A stretch of DNA of 64,000 nucleotides from Plantago major (GCA_026545765.1 JAIFAC010000202.1:1-64000); one strand, 5' to 3'; counted from the stretch's first letter, positions 40,612-50,986 are shown. The notes: a model not told the origin generated them from the letters alone. Made by a program: numbers and translations.

Positions 40612-41173
40612 TGTGGAGTTATTGAAGTTTTGGGGGTTTGTCTGCAAAATTCAGAAACTTGGAGGACTGATCTGCATTAAGAAAGGAAGTTGTTTTAGTT
40701 GGTTCAATCTGGAGCGTAGGATCATAACGATTTTGTTATGATTGACGGTTGCTGCTCTTCTAGTTAACTAACAGGGATTTATATACCTGTTTTGTTCCTT
40801 TCTTTTGTAATTCATTCCATTTGATCAATTTCACTTGTAAATAGAGCTTGAGAGCGGTTATCATCATGTAGAGCTAGAGTCGTGATGAATCAGCTTGGAT
40901 TGAAGAGTTGTGATAGAGCGATTGTAGTTGCGATCGATCTCTGTAAGCTTGTAATTGTTTTTTCTGGTGGTTAGTGAAATCGTAATTGTTTTTTCTCCCG
41001 AGCAGTAGGCCGATGTGGCGTGCCGAAGCTCGTTAAATCTTATGTTGATCTTTATTGCTTTGATTGTTTGTTTGTGTGCTTGATTTACTTGCGTATTCAT
41101 TTCTATCGCCATTGTTGACAAGATCCATAATTCTTCTTAGTTAAATACATTGTTCGATTAGTAGTCCTAACAC
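40612..41173 (+). repeat. 3' LTR of the short copia element
   Basis: 562 bp, aligned end to end with the 5' LTR, with scattered substitutions and short indels. The few differences point to a fairly recent insertion, but the divergence needs counting by alignment. Confidence 0.9.
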
Positions 41174-41453
41174 GTACCGTTATCGAAATTTTCGGTATAA
41201 AACTGAACCAAAAAATAAATTCAGTTTCGGTTTTTAGTTTTCGTTATAAAATCGAACCAATATGTTCTGACGATTTTGAAAAAAAAAAGCTGAATTTGTA
41301 ATCCTGTCAATTGGTCAAACTCGCTAACTCTCCTGCCAACTCATTTGTATGATAAAAAGAATGAAAAGTAATACTCAAAAATAAAAAAAATAGAAAAACA
41401 TAAAAGAAGAATAAAATTCATAATGTTCACGTAATTTAAAGTATTACAAATTC

Positions 41454-41619
41454 ACCAACGGTTGTTGGCTCAAGTGGTAAGGTACTTGAGTTCACTTAAG
41501 CAAGAGTTCGAGCCGTGTGGATGTAAAAGACACCGGTGGGAGGCAGCCCTCAAAAGGTCCGATAGTGGTCTTCATTGGATTAAGTCGCGTGTAGCGGATC
41601 TGGGTGAGAAATCAAAAAA
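41454..41619 (+). mobile_element. tRNA-derived SINE with target duplication
   Basis: The head contains the RNA polymerase III promoter boxes: A box TGGCTCAAGTGG at about 41467 and B box AGAGTTCGAGCC at about 41503. The body ends in a poly-A run at 41613-41619. The element is flanked by AAAGTATTACAAATTC (41438-41453) and AAAGTATTAAAAATTC (41620-41635), a 16-bp target duplication with one difference. Length about 166 bp. It would be mobilised by a LINE enzyme. The tRNA-like head lacks the full cloverleaf, so this is not a tRNA gene. Confidence 0.85.
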
Positions 41620-41811
41620 AAAGTATTAAAAATTCGTCCAAAATTTACTTTTACTCATTATATTTCTTTTATTTATTTTTCTCTTTTCCTCTTTTATTGT
41701 GGCGGTAAGTGACAGTCGGATCTGGATGTAATTAAGTTTGAGTGAATCAGGGACATTTATATTTTAATTGATTTAAACAAATTTCATATGGTTATTCAGT
41801 TGATCCAAATG

Positions 41812-41922
41812 CCTACCGTGGCAGTGAACTTGTTCTTCACATTCATAATAGGCCAAGTGTTCCTCTCCCTTCTCTGTGCATTCAAGTTTGGGATATTCGC
41901 AGGGTGGATTATTGTCATGAGT
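41812..41922 (+). pseudogene. Duplicated fragment of the STP7-like last exon
   Basis: This encodes [20 protein letters not shown] then [15 protein letters not shown] and is nearly identical in DNA to 35724-35834 of the STP7-like gene, apart from a 9-bp deletion (three residues, LFF) and a few substitutions. It has no splice sites or other exons and no poly-A tail. It is a copied piece of one exon, about 6 kb downstream of the source. Confidence 0.85.
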
Positions 41923-42199
41923 CATTATTGGAAATGTGGAGAAAATAGTTGTAAACTCAATGCGTTGTGTGATATGTTTACTTAGAGATGACATTTTAAT
42001 TATTAATTAATTAAGTAAACAATATATATATATATATTTGTGAGCTAAATATGTAAGAGTTTCGAATTGATATGTTGCATTCTCAAAACGGACTTGAAAA
42101 GATAACAAAATTCTTGTTTCATGAAGTACATCCAAGACAGTATTTAATCTTCATCTGTTCCAGGCTTGCACTTTTCAGCCCTGCCTGGGACCAACCTTG

Positions 42200-42314
42200 T
42201 TCCTCACCTGCTAAGTCTCTCCACTTCTCATTACCAGCTTTACCAATAGCAGTAGTTGATTTGTTAATGGGGTGTTAGCCCTGTATATAGTATTGCCTCT
42301 GGAAGACCTCCATG
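42200..42314 (-). pseudogene. HMG-box protein exon remnant
   Basis: On the minus strand a frame reads MEVFQRQYYIQG, then a stop. Right after it, HPINKSTTAIGKAGNEKW followed by RDLAGEE resembles the middle of a plant HMGB box (family pattern F-x-x-x-x-P-x-N-K-S-x-x-x-V-G-K-A-x-G-x-K-W). A GCAG/GTGAGG donor-like word follows. The stop and the lack of the rest of the box show it is a remnant. The assignment rests on about 35 residues and is tentative. Confidence 0.45.
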
Positions 42315-42645
42315 GAAACAAAAATATAGAGTTTAACTGATCATGAAACAAATCCTTACAAGATCAAGAAATCCAATGAAGTAGGAACACCAACAGTCTA
42401 TTGCTCGCAAAAATCAAGAAATCTACCAAAATGAACACCACAATAAGTCTAGATTGAGTTCTGATTTTTTTTTCAACAAGACAAGTTGCACCTTAAACAA
42501 TCATACATCCAAATTAAATTAAAATAGTGTCTTCAATGGCTTTTGAACTCTGCACCTTGCACTCCAAGTCCCAACTTGTACCCCGCATTATGTTCATGAA
42601 GATTGGCTGCTTCATAAGCAGGACGATTGTTGTTACTACTGCTTT

Positions 42646-43941
42646 TCAGCTTGGACTTCCGATTATGAAAGGAAGTACTGTGAACACTGTCTGCGTTGCA
42701 GTGAGAAGAAGCAATATGATAGCTGCTATAACTGACAGGATGGCCCAAGGACTGCTAAAGTAGTCTCTCTTTAAGTTTGCCATCCATTTGTTTCGGCGAC
42801 GGTGGAAGTGTTTATTCACACTCTTGAAAAGGTCGAAGTAACAACACTCTTTTGTGATCACAGTGTGTTTGCTCAGCTTGTTGAACATGATGTGAACTGC
42901 TTGATCGTCTTCGAGCCAATTCCTAATAATTTCAGCACGTCTCAGTAGTTCGACATCCTTTCCAGATTTAACCAAACAACTCATGAGGTGAATGTAATCT
43001 GTCACATAATTGGGTTGGTTTCTGGCATTGATCTGCTCATATGCAATCATATTACTTAAAATAAACTCTGTATTATCTTCAACATTCAATTTTGGCAGCA
43101 TCATAACTCCATCCTTGAAAGTGATATTCATCACGTTCATCTCTTTCGACGTTTTAAACTCAATCCCTCCTTCTTCCAACTCTGATGCTGTGTTAATTTC
43201 TTCAAGATCTACGAAATTCTTGTCGTCACTTCCAGCAATGGTTTTGATTGGGAAGTATGTGATGTACAACAACCCAAGAAGATGATCATCAGCCTTGTGA
43301 ACTGAGCGACCATACGAGGCTTCAACATCCTCCCGCCATGGCATCAAACTATCTATTTCCAAGAAACATAGTAGCAGATAATGCAAATCATCCTCCGGGC
43401 TCTCCAACCTTGTCATCTCAAACAAACGACCTAAGATGAAGAATGGAATTTGGTTTTCCACTAACATTAGGTCACTTCTTAATGGATAGAGTGATTGGTA
43501 AGATCGGATCATCAGATCATTTTCATCCCTCAAATCCCCAAACCAGTACTTCCGTAATAACTCAATTATAAAACATCCATCCAGAAGTAACATTTCCACA
43601 AACTTTTCTGTATCCGGTAACTTGATGGAACTTGAATAGCATTTACGAGATCTTTCTTCCATTTTTCTCAGTTCCACCACATATTTCTTCACACTATGTT
43701 CCCCTCTTCTTTGTAAAAGCTGGTGAAGATAGCTTATTTTTTGTTGTTCCATTTCATCTAAATAATCTTTGCCACGATGAATAGGACCAATAGCAACTAT
43801 TTGAGGATCATAAGCCTTTTCATTCACTTGGCGCAAATGAACATTGACCTTATATATGTTGGGCTTGCCGGTAGCCTCTCTAGACAACCGACGTAGCTTG
43901 CTGTCAATATAAACAATGACATTATCTACACTCTCTGACAT
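42646..43941 (-). CDS. DUF247 family protein (UPF0481, At3g47200-like)
   Basis: An intact single coding exon of 431 residues. Family landmarks in order are NIYKVNVHLRQVNEKAYDPQ, IVAIGPIHRG (about 48-57), LLLDGCFIIELLRKYW (about 118-133), PLRSDLMLVENQIPFFILGR (about 153-172), and a C-terminal hydrophobic segment from about 399 (WAILSVIAAIILLLLTAT) that would anchor the protein in a membrane. DUF247 proteins are a large plant family of mostly unknown biochemical role. Some members act in pollen-stigma self-incompatibility in grasses, and a few affect growth. The length is normal and no motif is broken. The leader is interrupted by an intron of about 1.24 kb (45195-43952). Confidence 0.93.
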   Translation of the reverse strand: MSESVDNVIVYIDSKLRRLSREATGKPNIYKVNVHLRQVNEKAYDPQIVAIGPIHRGKDYLDEMEQQKISYLHQLLQRRGEHSVKKYVVELRKMEERSRKCYSSSIKLPDTEKFVEMLLLDGCFIIELLRKYWFGDLRDENDLMIRSYQSLYPLRSDLMLVENQIPFFILGRLFEMTRLESPEDDLHYLLLCFLEIDSLMPWREDVEASYGRSVHKADDHLLGLLYITYFPIKTIAGSDDKNFVDLEEINTASELEEGGIEFKTSKEMNVMNITFKDGVMMLPKLNVEDNTEFILSNMIAYEQINARNQPNYVTDYIHLMSCLVKSGKDVELLRRAEIIRNWLEDDQAVHIMFNKLSKHTVITKECCYFDLFKSVNKHFHRRRNKWMANLKRDYFSSPWAILSVIAAIILLLLTATQTVFTVLPFIIGSPS

Positions 43942-45295
43942 CCAGGCTGCACTGTAAAAGAATACAATTTATAAGGTGAATTTCATGAGTCTTATTAAAG
44001 TTTAATTACGTTTAGTGCAGGTTAGTTCAGCAATAACGTATATGTTCGTTTTTCGTTTTTAGATTGAGAATGATTGATACCAAACATGGTCTTATATTAT
44101 CAATTTGAAAAAGTATCCTTTATTTCTTCCTAATTCAATTTAAATCATTTATCTTCCAACATTTTTTGTTGAGTACCTAATATATTGATTAATACCAAGA
44201 ATTAAAACTTCTATGGACCTTGTATAATTTCAATATTATAATTAAAATTTTCGAAAATGTTTATGGACTTAATTGCAAAATTAGAAACAAGTTTCGGGCC
44301 AAATTGAATGCAACAAAAAGTTTATTAGAAATTTTAAAAAACTGAAAAAAATATACTAAAACCTCCACTGGAGCTGCTCTGGTGGAGCCAAATCGGAGCT
44401 GTTAATAGCTCCAAATCGGAGCTCTCCGATTTGAGCTGTACCTGACTCCGTCTGTTAATGCAAGCCTCGTGAACTTTTTAAATCCGTTAACTTTTTTTAA
44501 TATTTTGTTTATTAGTTTGATGAATATTTTAAGTTGTAAATTGAATTTGTTGTTGGAGTAAGTCTTTAATGCGTTATAAGTTGGGGTCAAATTTACAATT
44601 TGCAATATGAAGGGCTGTGTTTGGCCAAATTAAAAAATGTTTAATTTTTGGACTTATATGTAATTGAAATATTCTACTCATTCTTTCTTCGTCATTGTTG
44701 AACTAACTGGTGCTTGAATTAGAAGAGGTTATCTAGCAGGATGGTATCCGTAATTGTCCCCAATTTATTTATATGACAAACTTATGGCTATTCTTTCTCA
44801 TTCTTTTGTATAAATTCTTCTGGTATTTCCTCCGTAATTCAGTTCTACACTCTGATAAAGAGAATAGACACATATCCATTGTATACTTGTGAGATTGGAG
44901 AGTAAATCGATTGAGAGAAGTTAACACTATTCTCTCAACTTGAATCGTTTGTTAAACTCGACATTAATGAACAAGATAAGTACTCTCCTTGATCGAACTG
45001 TACTACTTTTACACTACTAGCTGCTCAACTCACTATAAAAACTCTAAAGGGCAAAAATTGAAATCCAACACATTCAAGTATTTAAGAACTTAAAGTATTG
45101 GAATAGTAATTGTGGTGCCAAATGAATGAGGATATCTCTTTCTCTTCTAATAATCAAAGTTATGAGTACATATAATGATAAAAGTTATAACATACCTGTA
45201 TAGTTTGGGTTCTCTGGTTCTCGTAATTGGCGACGATTCCTTTCTTCCTTCAGATTAAAGCTTTGAGCTATGTATATTGTAGTCTCATCTTTATA
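43942..45295 (-). promoter_or_regulatory. DUF247 gene leader: TATA box, 5'UTR exon and intron
   Basis: On the minus strand TATAAAG (45295-45289) is followed by a short non-coding exon ending in TATACAG at 45196, then a GTATG donor (45195). The matching acceptor TTTTACAG ends at 43952, ten bases before the ATG. The intron of about 1.24 kb is AT-rich and contains a small GGAGCTC palindrome cluster at 44358-44445. This exon-intron model is inferred from splice consensus and position. Confidence 0.6.
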
Positions 45296-45299
45296 TGTG

Positions 45300-46470
45300 G
45301 TTAACTCGGTCCTTCAACAGGACTTGCTTTTTCCCCCATATATTTTCTTCTTTTTGGTGACATGTTGATGAGGCGGACCTATCCCAAAATTTAAAGGATG
45401 TGTGGGCTCATGCCTGATTCAAAAGAGAGTGGCTTTCTTCCGGCAGGTCGCCATCATGTTGACCTCGTACGTATTCACTAGATGATTGTCATGTGGCACC
45501 AAATTAAGTCCTATAACCAAAGAACAAACCAGGACCTGCTGAAGACTGAACTGCATCCTGTTTTTTTTCTCTAGTCTTTCTTCTCTTGTTCTTCTTATTT
45601 ATGAAAAAATTTCTGGAAGTCTATTCTACATAAAAGCAGAGCCCTACCTTAAGAACTCACAACTGCTCCAGATAAGTTCAAAAAACCAGGCCCGTGGAAC
45701 GGCTTTTTTCAAACAACAGAGTTGGAAAACGTAATGAAGAACTTGCGAACACATTTTAAGAAGAGAAAAAGACAGAAAGGAGAACCAACCAGAAAGAGGA
45801 CAGCCGGACACAACATACGCGTGAGGAAGAATAGAGCCTAAGAACTAAGGCCTCATATGCTCCGTGTTAATCTTCTAATGCACGTGTACATATTTTTTTG
45901 TGCAAAACTGGCCAGTCTTCACCAAGTTGCAGTGGATTCAGCTCCATGGTGATTCTAAAGTCCTGTAATCAGATCGAATACTCGATCCCCTCTCACACAA
46001 CTAGAATCTTGCCACTATTCTGAATTTTATGCTGATAACCTGGCCTGCGGGCTTAATTAGTCGGGTCGGATTTCATATATGCGGTCTTAATTAGTCGGGT
46101 CCGATTTCAAATGTATACACACAAATAACTGATATTTAATTATGTGATGTTTGCTCTCGTACATTTAATGCAATATTTTATAGCATGAATTCAACATAGT
46201 TCCAAAGCATATAAACTGAAAATCCGCACTTAATCTACAAGCACAATCACATACCTTGATGGTGATTACAAAATTAAAGCCCCTATCAAATTACATAAGC
46301 CGAAGATAGTGCAAGTATTCCAAAATAAAGCAACATGAGCAACTGAACGGCAAATAAAAGTGATCTGCATAATGAAAGTGTGGAACATGGTCACATTCCA
46401 GAAAACTAATGAAAGTAAAAATGTTGATGATTAATATTAATCGATGACATACCTAGTAGCTGGTGCAAAC
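45300..46470. other. Intergenic DNA with a small tandem duplication
   Basis: No gene recognised. A 35-bp word containing CTTAATTAGTCGGGTC occurs twice at about 46045-46112. This stretch separates the DUF247 promoter from the hAT remnant. Confidence 0.4.
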
Positions 46471-46479
46471 TTGAATGAT

Positions 46480-47316
46480 TCTCCATCTTGAATCTCAATT
46501 ACAAACCTTGAATTGAACTCGACCTTTTTTCATGACTTTAAATTCATCTATAACTGAATCAACATCAAAAGATCGAGTGATTTCTTTCTCGATATTCATG
46601 AATAGAGCACTAGACAAAAAGTCATCCCCATCTTACTACGTAACCTTGTCTTCACAATTTTCATCGCAGAAAATGCACGTTCTGATGTAGCCATAGAAAC
46701 TGGGAGAGTCAAAATTAGTCTTATCAACTGATCAATAAGGGGATATATGGTTGACTTCATCGACTTCGACAATAGTTGGCACATTTCAGAAAGAGATTGC
46801 ACATCAATCACCAAACATATTAAGCAAGTTATGAATAGATTTCAAATGAGAACTCTACCTTGTATCACCTGGGCGTTGTAAGGTTGCAATATGATTCTTT
46901 CCTCGTCCTGTTTGAAGCTCACTCGTTGAAATCAATTATTCAATTTCAATAGCACGTGCAAGTTGCAACTGATCATGGCGTTTGGCAGAGGCATCAACTG
47001 AATTTATGATCTCATTCAAATGCAAGAAGAATCGTTCAATAGGAATGACACTTTGGGACGTAGCAACTAATGTCAACTGTAGCCGATGGGCAAAACAGTG
47101 AACGTAATAGGCAAAACACTTTGTGACATATCAACTCTTTCTCTTAGTATATAATAAATGTTGATCTCGATTTAATACTTTATTTCATAATCAAAATCCA
47201 AAACAGTAAATAATACATATAATTTTTTTTTGCGGGGGGGGGGGGGAATCTAAAATTTCAAAAAATATTACATATATATTAAAAAAAAAATCTTGGGCCC
47301 CCCAGGTCCGCCCCTG
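46480..47316 (-). mobile_element. hAT transposon remnant (zinc finger MYM-type 1-like transposase)
   Basis: On the minus strand, broken frames read YYVHCFAHRLQLTLVATSQS (about 47110-47050), ASAKRHDQLQLARAIEIE (about 47000-46940) and TLQRPGDTRWSSHLKSI (about 46890-46840). These are followed by LSEMCQLLSKSMKSTIYPL and PVSMATSERAFSAMKIVKT (46790-46640), the hAT C-terminal dimerisation region. Stops occur between blocks. The 5' end appears to be CAGGGGCGGACCTGGGGGGC starting at 47316, a hAT-like CAGGG terminus, joined directly to ZF-HD pseudogene sequence. The other end was not found. Most of the N-terminal half, including the TTF zinc finger, is deleted. Confidence 0.8.
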
Positions 47317-47484
47317 GGAACCATCACTGTTTTAGAGTCTTTGGGAGCTTTGCGGTGGAATCCCTGGTGGCATCCACAAACAAGGCATGTTGAAGGGATC
47401 ACTCGCGAACCCATGAACTCTGGCGATCCACTTTGCCGTTCAAACGTTCTTGGTTTTTGCAGCATTCTCCGTAGCGGCTTCCCA
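47317..47484 (-). pseudogene. ZF-HD (MIF-like) pseudogene copy 1
   Basis: Minus strand: MGSRYGECCKNQERLNGKVD, then a deletion that removes the DGC cysteine region. In another frame VIPSTCLVCGCHQGFHRKAP follows. The CxxCxCxxxFHRK core matches the first domain of the intact gene at 37.2 kb. The 3' end runs into the hAT terminus. It cannot encode a whole finger. Confidence 0.8.
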
Positions 47485-47586
47485 TGGTCAGATCCTAAAG
47501 GGGGGGGGGGGGGGCGAATCTAAAATTTCAAAAAATATTACATATATATTAAAAAAAAAATCTTGGGCCCCCCAGGTCCGCCCCTG

Positions 47587-47762
47587 GGAACCATCACTGT
47601 TTTAGAGTCTTTGGGAGCTTTGCGGTGGAATCCCTGGTGGCATCCACAAACAAGGCATGTTGAAGGGATCACTCGCGAACCCGCGGAACTCCTGGCAGCC
47701 ATCCACTTTGCCGTTCAAACGTTCTTGGTTTTTGCAGCATTCTCCGTAGCGGCTTCCCATGG
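47587..47762 (-). pseudogene. ZF-HD (MIF-like) pseudogene copy 2
   Basis: Minus strand: MGSRYGECCKNQERLNGKVD is followed in frame by GCQEF. One extra base then puts STCLVCGCHQGFHRKAPKDS in a second frame. Apart from that shift the finger is complete (C, DGC, CxxCxC, FHRK). It has the same hAT end fused at its 3' side as copy 1. Confidence 0.8.
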
Positions 47763-47776
47763 TCAGATCCTAAAGG

Positions 47777-48250
47777 TGTACGGTAACGTGGTTTAAAATA
47801 TCATCAGGCCGAACGAAATGCAAAGCGTCTATATTATTATTTCGACAAGGAAATGGAACGGTTTGAAAAACTTCAAACAAATTATGATTTAGCGAGTCAT
47901 AAGTAAATTTGAGAAAAAATGTTAAAAAGTACAAAAACTTTCTCTTTATTATAAGAACCAGACTTGGGTCCCACTGTTACATTGAAAGGGTAACAAATCC
48001 TGTATAGCTTAGAATTCGAGCTCAATTATAATTGAGATAGTCCATAATTGTATTTGGCAATTCACAATTAGTTGGAAAAAGATAATTGAGTCTAACAATT
48101 ATGTTCCACTCTTCCTTCTACAATTCTACAAAACTCTATAAAATTTTAATTTTATACCAAACACGAATTTTAACAACTCCATTATAATTAGAACGAACAA
48201 CTGACATAATTTACTACGGGACATAAGAGGTGGTAAATTTGTTTATACTA
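47777..48250. other. No recognisable gene
   Basis: AT-rich flank of the ZF-HD pseudogenes. It would hold their promoter if they were ever transcribed, but no TATA box can be assigned. Confidence 0.35.
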
Positions 48251-48514
48251 AAACTTAAAGAGTCTTATATATCTTATGAGAGTCCATGAGTCTGAACAAA
48301 TACACAATTATACACAATTTGGGGGTGACTTTGTTTCTATTCAAATTAGCGGGTCGATTTCACGGATCACAGGTTGCGGGTTCGGTAATATGGATCTAAA
48401 AACGGGTTGTCAGATTAATATAAATACCCTATTTTTATTTTTTTCTTTCATTTCCTTCTTTCTTCTCTCTCTCTACCCTCTCCTCTTCCTTTCTCTCTCT
48501 CTTTCCGATCACAT

Positions 48515-48805
48515 TTCGGCGATATCTCCGTAGTCCGACCTGATATTCAATCCGATCGCATATTTGAGTAGCCCGGCCGATCTACCTTTCTACGGTTTCG
48601 TTTTTTATTTGGTGCGACTTTTGAAGCGGTTGGCGAATTGAAGGCTTTTCCGGCGATATCTCCGCCGTCCGGCCACCAATCTTAAATCCGATCGCATATT
48701 TGAGTAGTCCATCGCCCGATCTACCTTTCTACCGGTTTCGTTTTTTCATTTGGTCGACTTTTGAAACGGTTGGTCGGAATTCGAAGCTTTTCCGGTTATC
48801 TTCTC
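48515..48805 (+). repeat. Duplicated 130-150-bp segment
   Basis: The words GGCGATATCTCCG, AATCCGATCGCATATTTGAG, TCTACCTTTCTAC and GGTTTCGTTTTTT occur in the same order in 48515-48650 and 48651-48800. The two copies differ by small indels. Confidence 0.8.
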
Positions 48806-48989
48806 CGGCGGATCTCCGACTACACAACACATATAAGTCGTCATAACCTTGCCGTTTCCTCGATTTTCAGGTTTCTTCTCTCGATTCTTCAGTTTTTTTT
48901 TTCATTTTTTGTTTGGTTTTGGTGATTTTTATTGATTTCGCGTAACTTTATATTTCATGTGTAATTATTGATGTTTTAACCTTAATTGT

Positions 48990-49880
48990 GTATGCTTGAC
49001 CTGTAATTGTTGATGTTTGTGTGTTTGAACTCTATTGATAATGTTGAAGTGATTGTTGTTGTGCATGATATGCTTCGTTTTCTGTTGTAATTGTTGATTG
49101 TTAAGGTAAATTGGTGATGCCTATGTTTATGCTTTAATTTTGCTTCGGTTATTATGCTTCATTTTTTGTTTCGATTATTATGTATGAATAGCATATATTT
49201 ATACTGTAATTGTTGATTGTTAAGGGTAAATTGGTTATGCCTATATTTATGCTTCATTTTTGCTTCGGTTATTATGTATGAATAGCCTATGTTTATACTG
49301 TAATTGTTGATTGTTAAGGGTAAATTGGTGATGCCTATGTTTATGCTTCATTTCTGCTTCGGTTATTATGCTTCATTTTTGCTTCGATTATTATGTATGA
49401 ATAGCCTATGTTTGTACTGTAATTGTTGATTGTTAAGGGTAAATTGGTGATGCATATGTTTATGCTTCATTTTTACTTCGGTTATTATGCTTCATTTTTA
49501 CTTTGATTATTATGTATGAATAGCCTATGTTTATACTGTAATTGTTGATTGTTAAGGGTAAATTGGTGATGCCTATGTTTATGCTTCATTTTTTCTTCGG
49601 TTATTATGCTTCTTTTTTGTTTCGATTATTATGTATAAATAGTATATGTTTATACTGTAATTGTTGATTGTTATGGGTAAATTGGTGATGCCTATGTTTA
49701 TACTGTAATTGTTGATTGTTAAGGGTAAATTGGTGATGTCTATGTTTATGCTTCATTTTTGCTTCGGTTATTATGCTTCATTTTTTTCCTTCGATTATTA
49801 TGTGTGAATAGCCTATGTTTATACTGTAATTGTTGATTGTTAAGGGTAAATTGGTAATGCTTGAATATAGGTATTTTATT
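48990..49880 (+). repeat. Minisatellite, about 117-bp unit, eight copies
   Basis: The word TTGTTGATTGTTAAGGGTAA recurs near 49092, 49209, 49302, 49423, 49540, 49659, 49707 and 49827. A full unit also contains GGTGATGCCTATGTTTATGC, a TTGCTTCGGTTATTATGCTT word and TATGTATGAATAGCCTATG. Unit length varies (about 48-121 bp) because inner words are lost in some copies. It is AT-rich with no reading frame. Confidence 0.88.
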
Positions 49881-50490
49881 TCATCTTTTGAAAAAAAAAA
49901 TTTGTTTAGGTTTTTATGTAAATTGTGTATATCTATATGTAAATTGTTGATGTTGGTTGTTTTTTTTGTTGCATATAGTAGGTTTTCGTAAAAATGGTGG
50001 TTGAATGATTGATGATAAGGATGGAGGCGTGGATGGAGGAGTTGACGAACAAGTCAAGGGTGTTTTTTTTTTTTTTTTTTTTTGCGAGGATGAATGTAGT
50101 TTGGATATAGTGATTTTAAATTTTTTTGTATTGTTTTTTTATGTAATGACATTTTATTGATTGATGAATGAAATTGATTTCTATGTTTATTTTACAAATA
50201 TTGAGTTTTTGAGATAAATAGGTTGTCATCAATAATTTTACATTAAACATAGACAATTATATACCAAATATAAGCAATTTGTCTCAAAGTATCAATATGA
50301 TTGGATGGACACATGAAAGCGGGTTGTGTATTATAAGAGAAAAATGTGGGTCGATCCGGATCAAGCGGGTCAACCCGCGAAAAAAATCATATTGTATAGT
50401 TTTATGTATAAATTGTATATATTTGTCTATTATGTAGGACTCTCAAGACTCTCATTATATTGTGGACTCTCAGGAGACGGAATCATTTGT

Positions 50491-50984
50491 TTAAGCAAGA
50501 GACTAATTCACAGCTAAAATCCCATTTTTTCACAAGTTATTTTTTTCAATAATTAATCAAAGATGCACAAATAAGAAATCAATTGTAACCAATACACAGG
50601 GCATTTTTTAATTGATTAAATAAAAACGGTGTAGAAATTACCTCGTTCACACTTTCAGATGGTACAGATCTGATGTAGTTTTTCTTCGACTTTTGTGATC
50701 GAGACTTGTGTCAAGTACCTATAGCCTATAGGTTAATAAATGGCAAACTGTTGAAGAAAGGAATTTTAGGGTATTAAACCACCAAAAATAACCGGTTACT
50801 AACTCATAGCCCATGTATACGGGCTACTAAGTAGGTGATGGATAACTTAGTAGACTATAATTTTACTAAGATTAACACTACGTTCTAAATTATTTGATCA
50901 ATTATTGATTTGATCTAACTTTTCATTTTTTATTAATGGGATTATCGTCGTCTGATCGCATAATGAGATCGCGTTATATTTAAA
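50491..50984. other. No recognisable gene
   Basis: AT-rich DNA between two mobile elements, with nothing supported beyond low-complexity tracts. Confidence 0.35.
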
Positions 50985-50986
50985 TA

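Larger units (their letters stand above)
39240..41178 (+). mobile_element. Ty1/copia-like LTR element with intact target duplication and deleted interior
   Basis: Two direct LTRs, 39245-39803 and 40612-41173, about 560 bp and nearly identical apart from small changes, each run TGTGGAGTTATTG...CCTAACA. Both sides carry CGTAC (39240-39244 and 41174-41178), a perfect 5-bp target duplication. The first LTR is followed by AGTGGTGCCATCTGTGGG, a primer-binding-site position. The second is preceded by the purine-rich AAAGGTGGAGAT tract. Only about 800 bp lies between them. It keeps the first 43 codons of gag and no protease, integrase or reverse transcriptase, so the copy is non-autonomous. Confidence 0.92.
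47231..47776 (-). repeat. Tandem duplication of a hAT-end/ZF-HD junction (270-bp unit)
   Basis: Unit 1 (47231-47497) and unit 2 (47498-47776) each contain, in the same order, a G homopolymer, GAATCTAAAATTTC, TATTACATATATATT, the hAT end at 47316 or 47586, and ZF-HD coding sequence ending at GGTCAGATCCTAAAG. The spacing between matching points is exactly 270 bp. The units differ mainly by a small deletion in unit 1 around 47412. Confidence 0.9.
48253..50490. mobile_element. Candidate long-TIR element enclosing a minisatellite
   Basis: The left end (48258-48320) has GAGTCTTATATATCTTATGA then GAGTCC, and further in ACAAATACACAATTATACAC. The right end, reverse-complemented (about 50480-50410), has GAGTCCACAATATAATGAGA then GAGTCTTGAGAGTCC and ACAAATATATACAATTTATA. 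GC-rich GGGTCGAT/CCCGC words follow inward on both sides. This suggests degenerate inverted repeats of 60-150 bp. Inside are a CT-rich leader-like stretch (48430-48530), a duplicated 130-bp segment and an eight-copy minisatellite. No transposase or target duplication was found. Confidence 0.45.

Noticed and set aside
41460-41520. Possible tRNA gene (A and B boxes)
   Set aside because: No cloverleaf can be formed with proper acceptor and anticodon stems, and the poly-A tail and target duplication identify a SINE.
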